From contig JAJXXI010000757.1 of NCBI GenBank assembly GCA_021781185.1, positions 1 to 7,456 on the forward strand: a DNA stretch of 7,456 nt. Reading direction: 5' to 3'. The stretch comes from a bacterium (GTDB lineage Bacteria > Verrucomicrobiota > Verrucomicrobiia > Limisphaerales > UBA11358). This document shows positions 1-5,110 of this stretch, piece by piece. The notes beneath the pieces were generated by a model. The model did no database searches and was not told the origin of the DNA. It was given only the letters and a program-made list of their open reading frames with translations. Position 1 is the stretch's first letter. Every line of letters begins with the position of its first letter. The translations under genes were made by a program, and so were the position numbers.

Positions 1-177
1 TGTGGGGGCGGTGTCCGTTTTTTCGTAATGGCTGAACGATTGAAACCGCAGGGCAGGAGGGCCGACGCTGCAAAGATAATTTCCGGCAGTGCCGACGCGC
101 GGTGCGAAGACCGCTGCAACAACAGAAACGAGAACAATTATCTTTCCGGATGATCGGAAGATCTTGATCTTGTTCAT
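1..177 (-). CDS. Exported protein of unknown function, N-terminal part only (cut by left edge)
   Basis: Reading the minus strand from the ATG at 177-175, 59 codons run to the window edge without a stop, so this is the 5' end of a longer gene. The start of the protein looks like a Sec signal peptide: a basic stretch (MNKIKIFRSSGK) followed by a hydrophobic core (IIVLVSVVAAVFA) and a plausible signal peptidase I cut near residue 31 (VGTA before GNY). The mature part begins GNYLCSVGPPALRFQSF. I do not recognise the family and the visible part shows no domain. The Cys at residue 36 is not in a lipobox, so a soluble or outer-envelope exported protein is more likely than a lipoprotein. There is no clear Shine-Dalgarno sequence before the ATG. 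The gene diverges from the HDOD gene on the plus strand. The coherent signal peptide supports it over the overlapping plus-strand reading frame at 89-304. Confidence 0.65.
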   Translation of the reverse strand, partial: MNKIKIFRSSGKIIVLVSVVAAVFAPRVGTAGNYLCSVGPPALRFQSFSHYEKTDTAPT

Positions 178-217
178 ATTCAAAATGGATTTTTTTGCCG
201 GGTCGAGCGCCCTGCCA

Positions 218-242
218 CCGGTGTTTTCAGAGCTGTCACCGG
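218..242. repeat. Inverted repeat CCGGTG / CACCGG in the divergent region
   Basis: CCGGTG at 218-223 and CACCGG at 237-242 are perfect 6-bp inverted arms around a 13-base spacer. Neither side is followed by a T tract, so it is not a factor-independent terminator. It lies immediately downstream of the minus-strand promoter candidate at 248-276. It would therefore form either a hairpin at the very 5' end of the exported-protein mRNA or an operator overlapping the transcription start. The repeat is seen directly; both roles are inference, and arms this short can occur by chance. Confidence 0.35.
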
Positions 243-247
243 CAACG

Positions 248-276
248 ACGATACGCCTTCCACTTCTCATCGGCAA
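248..276 (-). promoter_or_regulatory. Candidate sigma-70-like promoter for the exported-protein gene
   Basis: On the minus strand, TTGCCG (276-271) is followed after 17 bases by TATCGT (253-248). Each hexamer matches 4 of 6 consensus positions and the spacing is ideal. The predicted start near 241 would give a leader of about 64 bases before the ATG at 177. This is a weak match, offered as a candidate only. Confidence 0.27.
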
Positions 277-289
277 AAGATGCCTGGGC

Positions 290-317
290 TTGAGTAAAAA
301 ATAAAATGAAATACGAT
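290..317 (+). promoter_or_regulatory. Candidate sigma-70-like promoter for the first HDOD gene
   Basis: TTGAGT (290-295), a 16-base A-rich spacer and TACGAT (312-317) resemble a weak promoter, with 4 of 6 matches at each box, about 70 bases before the ATG at 388. A second, isolated -10-like box, CATAAT at 338-343, matches 5 of 6 but has no recognisable -35 partner. Either could drive the HDOD gene. Confidence 0.25.
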
Positions 318-387
318 TCCGGTATTCAAGTTCTGCTCATAATTGCCGATGAAGGTGGTGGCAGCCTTGATTGACTAATTGACACCC

Positions 388-1299
388 ATGCTTGAAACCC
401 CGAAACCATCGTGCGTTGTTCCGATTGGCCGGAAGGAAATCCAATCCCAGCTCAACCGCTGCCCGCCGCTGCCCTCGCTCGCCAGCATCAACAAGGCGCT
501 TCAGGGATTGCTGGTGGTGGAACATCGCTACACCGCGCACATCGCAGAAATCATCCGGCGCGATCCCAGCTTGACCTCCCGCTTGTTGCGCCTGGTCAAT
601 TCCGTCTATTACGGTCTGAGCACCCCGGTGAACAGCATCGAGGAGGCTGTATTCTATCTGGGGGTGCGTCAAATCCGCCAGTTGGCCATGGTGACGCCCA
701 TCATTGAGGATTTTCAACGGCTGGCCCGGCAATGCGATTTTCCCTGGCGCGAATTCTGGCAGCACTGCATCGGGGTCGCCATCATGACCCGCGAAGTTAC
801 CACCAGCCTCAATGCCAATTCGGACGACTCAGATTACATCGCCGGCCTGGTGCATGACGTGGGTAAAATTGTCATGGCCTGGTCCTTCCCTGATCATTTC
901 GCGGAAATTCATCGCCAGGCCGCCGGCGGCACCCGGGATCTCATCCTGATTGAGAATGAGATTCTCGGGGTGGACCATGCCGAACTCGGCGCGCTCTATC
1001 TTGAGCATCATCGTCTGCCCGAACTGATGGTTCACAGCGCCCGTTACCATCATCAGCCGGAAAAGGCGGAAAAATTCCCGCAGGTCGTCGCCGCTGTGCA
1101 GATTGCCGATCTGTTGATGCGCAGTGAAAAAATTGGCTTCAGCGGCAATCAGGTTGCCGTCACGCGCGATGAATGCTTCACCGTTTCCGGCTGGAAAGTG
1201 TTGATGCCCGATTCGCATGAACATGAGCGGAACATCGCCCGCGCCTCGCTCTCGCGCACACTCGAACAAATGCCCAAGGTGCTTGAGGGTTTGGTTTAA
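388..1299 (+). CDS. HDOD-domain signalling protein (first of a convergent pair)
   Basis: This 303-residue protein is essentially a single HDOD domain, a relative of the HD/HD-GYP hydrolase fold found in bacterial signalling proteins. The N-terminal part has the typical PPLPSLASINKALQ segment, then DPSLTSRLLRLVNS and YYGL..PVNSIEEAVFYLG. The HD-like half has WQHCIGVA, GLVHDVGKIV and VDHAELGALYLEHHRLPELM, and ends in RYHHQPEKA. The His and Asp residues at the former metal site are largely kept. No GYP motif is present, so cyclic-di-GMP phosphodiesterase activity is not expected. There is no signal peptide or membrane segment, so it should be cytoplasmic. No receiver, GGDEF or PAS domain is fused, so any sensory input must come from a partner. 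I chose the ATG at 388. A TTG at 379 directly after an in-frame TAA would add three residues, and neither start has a clear ribosome binding site. The gene is likely monocistronic and ends at the shared terminator. Confidence 0.93.
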   Translation: MLETPKPSCVVPIGRKEIQSQLNRCPPLPSLASINKALQGLLVVEHRYTAHIAEIIRRDPSLTSRLLRLVNSVYYGLSTPVNSIEEAVFYLGVRQIRQLAMVTPIIEDFQRLARQCDFPWREFWQHCIGVAIMTREVTTSLNANSDDSDYIAGLVHDVGKIVMAWSFPDHFAEIHRQAAGGTRDLILIENEILGVDHAELGALYLEHHRLPELMVHSARYHHQPEKAEKFPQVVAAVQIADLLMRSEKIGFSGNQVAVTRDECFTVSGWKVLMPDSHEHERNIARASLSRTLEQMPKVLEGLV

Positions 1300-1319
1300 C
1301 TGTCGGATCGGCTGGAGGG

Positions 1320-1356
1320 AAAAAGTGGGAGGGGATTTTTCTCCTCCCGATTTTTT
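1320..1356. terminator. Bidirectional factor-independent terminator between the two HDOD genes
   Basis: Positions 1327-1334 (GGGAGGGG) pair with 1341-1348 (CTCCTCCC) as an 8-bp stem with one G-T wobble and a 6-base loop. On the plus strand the stem is followed by GA and six T residues (1351-1356), which suits termination of the HDOD gene ending at 1299. On the minus strand it is followed, after two bases, by five T residues (complement of A at 1320-1324), which suits termination of the HDOD gene ending at 1395. One element can therefore serve both converging transcripts. Confidence 0.82.
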
Positions 1357-1394
1357 GCGGAATTGTTTGGTTGAACTGACCGTTTCGCCCGGGG

Positions 1395-2249
1395 CTAGGT
1401 CAGATTCATGAAATGATCCACCTTTTCAAACGATTCACGGACGGTGGTGATCAGATCGGCAATTTCATCGGGAGTGGCGGGTAAAACCTTCAAAAACTCG
1501 TCACTGACGAGTCCCCCCTCCTTGGCCTGGCCCGGCTTGGAATCCGCCTGGTGCGCGATCCGGTCGGCCAGAAAAGTCACGGCAGACAGGCGCGGACGCG
1601 GCTTCAAAACTGGCTGGTGATGGTGCGCAGCCGCCTCGACCACCGCCTCGGGCAAATGCCACGTTTGCAGCAGGCAACCGCCAACCTCGGCGTGATTCGT
1701 GCCCAAGACGGCCAGCTCCGCTTCATACCGCGACAGATTTTCCCGGTCCGCCCGGGTGCGGATTTCCTTCTGTAAATCCGGGGTCAACGCCTGGTTCAAC
1801 ACCAGTTTCCCAATGTCATGCAATAGGCCCACGGTGAAGGCGACGGGAGGTTCGACATTCAAATTTGTAAACTGGTCGGCGATGATTTCTCCGGCCGTGG
1901 CCGTGATCAAGGAATGCCGCCAAAGTTCGTTGGCTTCGCCCGCATAGCCCGGCAGTGACACCACCATCGCGCTGCCAAAAGAAATCGTGAGCACGATGTG
2001 CAGGATTTGCTGGTGCCCAAGAATGAACACCGCCTGATCCACGGAGGAAACCGGCTCAGCGAGTCCGAAATAGGGCGAGTTGCACGCGCGCAACAGTTTG
2101 GCCGTGAGCACATTGTCGCACCGGAGCAATGCCACCACTTCGTCGTTGCTGACCGAGGGTTGATCGAGCAAGCCGACCAGTTTGAGCGCGGTTTGCGGGA
2201 CGGGCGGCAGGTTTTTCACTTTGCCGATAAGTTCCTGAGCGGTAAACAT
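1395..2249 (-). CDS. HDOD-domain signalling protein (second of a convergent pair)
   Basis: This 284-residue protein is a second stand-alone HDOD domain. Its N-terminal half has LPPVPQTALKLVGLL, DNVLTAKLLRACNSPYFGL and PVSSVDQAVFILGHQQI, matching the same blocks in the plus-strand HDOD protein. The HD-like half has LWRHSLITA (residues 109-117), GLLHDIGKLVL (141-151), TNHAEVGGCLLQTWHLPEAV (184-203) and AHHHQP (208-213). The His/Asp site is well kept and there is no GYP motif. It has no signal peptide or transmembrane segment, so it should be cytoplasmic, and no fused receiver or output domain. Known HDOD proteins act in bacterial regulation, but a specific role cannot be read from this sequence. 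The ATG at 2249 begins exactly at the usual HDOD N-terminus (MFTAQELIGKVKNLPPVP), which supports this start despite the absence of a clear Shine-Dalgarno sequence. It lies 393 bases downstream of the fucosidase gene on the same strand, probably as a separate transcription unit. Confidence 0.94.
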   Translation of the reverse strand: MFTAQELIGKVKNLPPVPQTALKLVGLLDQPSVSNDEVVALLRCDNVLTAKLLRACNSPYFGLAEPVSSVDQAVFILGHQQILHIVLTISFGSAMVVSLPGYAGEANELWRHSLITATAGEIIADQFTNLNVEPPVAFTVGLLHDIGKLVLNQALTPDLQKEIRTRADRENLSRYEAELAVLGTNHAEVGGCLLQTWHLPEAVVEAAAHHHQPVLKPRPRLSAVTFLADRIAHQADSKPGQAKEGGLVSDEFLKVLPATPDEIADLITTVRESFEKVDHFMNLT

Positions 2250-2273
2250 GGTGATAGTGGGGAAAAGTTAGAC

Positions 2274-2302
2274 TTCGGAGATTCGGGGTTCGTGTGGTTT
2301 CG
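2274..2302. repeat. Four spaced TTCG units before the second HDOD gene
   Basis: TTCG begins at 2274, 2282, 2289 and 2299, with steps of 8, 7 and 10 bases; on the minus strand this reads as spaced CGAA units. The run lies about 25-55 bases upstream of the HDOD ATG. It resembles the degenerate CACGAA-type repeats often seen between genes in environmental bacteria. The spacing is irregular, so chance or a decayed repeat is as likely as a regulatory site. Confidence 0.2.
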
Positions 2303-2347
2303 TGGCGGCCAGGCGTGGCGTGAGCAAACGATTGCCGACAGTCAATG

Positions 2348-2372
2348 CGGCCGATTGCGGCCGGTCTTTTTT
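2348..2372 (+). terminator. Orphan terminator-like hairpin reading on the plus strand
   Basis: CGGCCG at 2348-2353 and again at 2358-2363 pair as a 6-bp all-GC stem around the loop ATTG. Three bases later come six T residues (2367-2372). This has the form of a factor-independent terminator for plus-strand transcription, but no plus-strand gene ends nearby. It may block antisense transcription heading into the fucosidase gene. CGGCCG is self-complementary, so a chance tandem pair would also look like this. Confidence 0.38.
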
Positions 2373-2642
2373 GCGGTCCCGGACAGCCAGGCCGTCACTC
2401 ATCCCGGCGAAAAGCGGTTCGATATCAATCATGATTTGGCATCGTCTTTGTCGGCCGGAACAATGCCGCAAACCATGGCTTGTTTCAAGCAAACCTGCGA
2501 TTTCACCATCGGTATTTTGCAGGAAATCTTGAACGAAGCATTGAACGGAAATCAAAACGGTGGCGCAATTTTGTGGCCTGATAGCACGAGCCGGCTTTTC
2601 CGCCGTTCATCCAGTCATTGCTGGTTTGCAGCGCGCTGCCGC

Positions 2643-5024
2643 TCAGAGAACTTCCGCGTTCAAGGTTTTGGTTTCGCCGGCTTTCAGATGCAGTTCAAGT
2701 GTCCGGTTGCCGTAAACCACCCGGCACCGGCCATCCCCGCAGATATTTTTGATCGTGGCGGAGACCAGCCTGCCGTTTTTCCACCCGACGCCCACTTCGT
2801 AACCTCCGCGCGCCCGCAGGCCGGATACGGAGCCCGCCGGCCATGCGGAGGGCAGGGCCGGGAGCAGGCGGATTTCACCGCCTTGGGATTGCACGAGCAA
2901 TTCGGCAATGGCAGCCGTGCCACCGAAATTGCCGTCAATCTGGAACGGCGGATGCGCGTCGAATAGATTCGGGTAACAGCCGCCCGTCCATCGCGTGCCG
3001 TTGGCGCTGGTGCCCGCCGCCGGTTTGATGAGGTTTTGCAGGAGCTTGAAGGCGTGGTCGCCATCCTGTAGTCGCGCCCACATGCCCATGCGAAAAGCCG
3101 TGGCCCAACCGGTGCTTTCGTCACCGCGGGCGATGAGGGTTTTGCGCGCGGCCTCGGCGAGCGCCGGTGTGGCGGTGGGGGAAATTTGATCGCCCGGGTA
3201 AAGTCCCCACAAATGCGAAGTGTGCCGGTGATGCGGGTCTTCCTCCTTGTATTCCTGCAGCCATTCCATGACGCGGCCGTCGCTGCCGATTTGCGTTGGC
3301 GGCAGGCGGTCGCGCTTGGCCTTTAATTCTGCGGCAAAATCAGGGTCCACCCCCAGCACGTCCGAGGCTTTGATGCACGCGCCAAACAGGAAGCGCAGCA
3401 ACTGGTTGTCCATCGTCGGGCCGAGGCAGATGTGCGCGGGCTTGCCGTCGGCCATGATGAAGGCGTTTTCCGGCGAGTTGGCCGGGGCGGTCACGAGCCA
3501 GTGGTTCGTGGGATATTCAATCAGCATGTCGCAGAAAAATTCCGCCGCCCCGTGCATCACCGGGTAAATCTGTTTCAAATAATTGGTGTCGTTCGTGAAC
3601 CGCCAGTGCTCCCACAAATTGTGGCAAAGCCAGGCGGTGTCGCTGGCGGTCGCGCCCCAGGACGCGCTTTCGCCGGGCGACGTGAAATCCCAGGCGTTGG
3701 CGAGGACATGCGTCACCCAGCCATGCGCGTTGTAGTAGGCCTTCGCTGTCTTCGCGCCGGAAGCTTGCAGCGATTCAATGTAGGCAATCAGCGGTTCGTT
3801 CAGTTCGCCGAGATTGCAGACATCCGCCGGCCAGTAGATCATTTCCAGGTTGATGTTTAAATGGTAGTCCGCGCTCCACGGCGGTGAAACCGTGTCCGCC
3901 CAAAGCCCCTGCAGATTGGCCGGCATGCCGCCCGGCCGCGACGAGGAAATCAGCAGGTAGCGGCCGAAATTGAAATACAACACCGCGAGCGATGGGTCCG
4001 CAGCCAGGTTTTGCGCCGCAATCCGATCCGGTGTGGGCCGGCACGAAATGCTCGAATCCGGCGTGTTTAACTCCAGTTTCATCCGGTTGAAGAATCCCTG
4101 GTAATCCGCGAGGTGGGCGGCCCGGAGCCGGGCAAAACTTTTCGCGGCGGTCCGGTTCAAATCTTTGGCTGCCGCCGCTGCCACGTCGCGTCCGCTGATT
4201 TTGGCGAAGCGCTCGTAATCCGTGGCTGCCGTGACGAGCAGCAACACTTCATCCGCGCCTTTGACGGAAATGCCTCCGTCCGCCGCCGAAATCGTGCCGC
4301 CCTGATTCAAAACCCGCAGACGGGCAGCATATTTTACGCCGTCACCGCCTGCGCCGTTGGTCATGGCCCCGGTCATCAGCAGTTCATCCGGGGCGGTTGC
4401 CTCGGTCTTGAACCGTTCCGGGCGATCCAGCCTGGCGTCGAATGTGATTTGCCCCGGCTTGTCCGCCGTGAGCCGGAGGACGACGGCTTGATCCGGCGCG
4501 CTCACGAACAGTTCCCGGGTGAACTTTACTCCGTCGCGGGAAAACTCCGTCGTTCCGGTGGCGGTGGTCAAATCCAGCTCGCGCCGATAATTCGTGGCCG
4601 CGTTCGTGCCGGTATAAAAACATTTCAAGCGCAGATCCCCGAGCACCTCATACGAACCGTAGGGCAGATTGGCACCGCGCCCACGGCCGGAACCCGCGCC
4701 CGCACAGGTGAAGTGGCGGTTGACCAGCAACTCCGCCTCGTGATTCTTGCCGGCGAGCAGAAGCTTGCGGATTTCCGGTAAAACGGCCGCCGCATTGGTG
4801 CGATCGGCGTTTTGCACCGAGCCCGACCAAAGGGAATCTTCGTTCAAGACAATGCGCTCGTTCTCGATGCCGCCAAAATCCATCGCCCCGAGCCGGCCGT
4901 TGCCGAGCGGGGTGGATTCGGTAAAAACCGTGGCCGGCTGATCAAGCCAGATCGTGGTGGCTGGCGAGAAAGCGGCGGCGGCAAAGGCCGCCGCCGTGAT
5001 CATGCTGGTCAGAATTATTTTCAT
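2643..5024 (-). CDS. Exported glycoside hydrolase family 95 alpha-L-fucosidase
   Basis: The 793-residue product has the length and architecture of GH95 enzymes, inverting hydrolases that mostly release terminal alpha-1,2-linked L-fucose; some family members act on alpha-L-galactose. Numbering from the ATG at 5024, residues 1 to about 20 (MKIILTSMITAAAFAAAAFS) are a signal peptide without a lipobox, so the enzyme is probably periplasmic or secreted. An N-terminal beta-sandwich follows (LPLGNGRLGAM-type block as TPLGNGRLGAMDFGG, NEDSLWSG, YEVLGDLRL, YRRELDL). The helical barrel then has PANLQGLW, HLNINLEMIYWPA, NSPENAF, HRHTSHLWGLYPG and FQIDGNFGGTAAIAE. By family knowledge the NIN pair (N390, N392), the acid E519 in SPEN and D697 in QIDGNFG match the catalytic set described for the Bifidobacterium enzyme AfcA, so the protein should be active. 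The frame is open up to a TTG at 5114 overlapping the GH35 stop, but that start would put 30 residues before the signal peptide, so I prefer 5024. Confidence 0.95.
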   Translation of the reverse strand: MKIILTSMITAAAFAAAAFSPATTIWLDQPATVFTESTPLGNGRLGAMDFGGIENERIVLNEDSLWSGSVQNADRTNAAAVLPEIRKLLLAGKNHEAELLVNRHFTCAGAGSGRGRGANLPYGSYEVLGDLRLKCFYTGTNAATNYRRELDLTTATGTTEFSRDGVKFTRELFVSAPDQAVVLRLTADKPGQITFDARLDRPERFKTEATAPDELLMTGAMTNGAGGDGVKYAARLRVLNQGGTISAADGGISVKGADEVLLLVTAATDYERFAKISGRDVAAAAAKDLNRTAAKSFARLRAAHLADYQGFFNRMKLELNTPDSSISCRPTPDRIAAQNLAADPSLAVLYFNFGRYLLISSSRPGGMPANLQGLWADTVSPPWSADYHLNINLEMIYWPADVCNLGELNEPLIAYIESLQASGAKTAKAYYNAHGWVTHVLANAWDFTSPGESASWGATASDTAWLCHNLWEHWRFTNDTNYLKQIYPVMHGAAEFFCDMLIEYPTNHWLVTAPANSPENAFIMADGKPAHICLGPTMDNQLLRFLFGACIKASDVLGVDPDFAAELKAKRDRLPPTQIGSDGRVMEWLQEYKEEDPHHRHTSHLWGLYPGDQISPTATPALAEAARKTLIARGDESTGWATAFRMGMWARLQDGDHAFKLLQNLIKPAAGTSANGTRWTGGCYPNLFDAHPPFQIDGNFGGTAAIAELLVQSQGGEIRLLPALPSAWPAGSVSGLRARGGYEVGVGWKNGRLVSATIKNICGDGRCRVVYGNRTLELHLKAGETKTLNAEVL

Positions 5025-5110
5025 GCTGGTCGTTGGATCATGGGTAAAAGGTGTGGCGGAAACGTCCTCGCAGGCAGACGTGGATTTTACGTGAGTGTAT
5101 TGCGTATATT

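Larger units (their letters stand above)
178..387. other. Divergent intergenic region
   Basis: About 210 bases separate the start of the exported-protein gene (minus) from the start of the HDOD gene (plus). The region is AT-richer than the flanking genes, especially around 290-320. It holds weak sigma-70-like promoter candidates in both directions and one inverted repeat, each listed separately. I see no RNA gene. The 71-codon plus-strand frame at 89-304 overlaps the exported-protein gene and shows no protein-like features, so I do not call it. Confidence 0.6.
2250..2642. other. Intergenic region between the fucosidase stop and the second HDOD start
   Basis: These 393 bases hold no convincing gene. 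A minus-strand frame at 2555-2268 (TTG start; internal ATG at 2432 giving 54 residues) ends 18 bases before the HDOD start. Its composition is low-complexity and basic, its codon use is unlike the neighbouring genes, and it matches no domain I know. The region contains a hairpin with a T tract on the plus strand (2348-2372) and four spaced TTCG units (2274-2302). Just after the fucosidase stop there is a 12-base perfect palindrome (2628-2639, GCAGCGCGCTGC) without a T tract. I see no clear minus-strand terminator for the fucosidase gene and no strong promoter for the HDOD gene. Confidence 0.6.

Noticed and set aside
89..304. Plus-strand frame of 71 codons near the left edge
   Set aside because: It overlaps the minus-strand exported-protein gene, whose signal peptide is convincing, and its own translation shows no protein-like features.
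388..2249. HD-GYP cyclic-di-GMP phosphodiesterase as an identity for the two HD-like genes
   Set aside because: Both proteins have HD-like motifs but lack the GYP motif and match the HDOD block order, so cyclic-di-GMP hydrolysis is not supported.
2268..2555. Minus-strand frame of 95 codons (54 from an internal ATG at 2432) ending 18 bases before the second HDOD gene
   Set aside because: Its start at 2555 is TTG, codon use is unlike the neighbours, the product is basic and low in structure, and no domain is recognisable. The spacing to the HDOD gene is the only point in favour.
2628..2639. Perfect palindrome GCAGCGCGCTGC just after the fucosidase stop
   Set aside because: It has no loop room for a stable hairpin and no T tract, so it does not qualify as a terminator; a GC-rich palindrome of this size can be chance.
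1998..2966. Plus-strand frame of 322 codons
   Set aside because: It is antisense to the second HDOD gene and the fucosidase gene and spans the gap between them; both minus-strand genes have clear family motifs.
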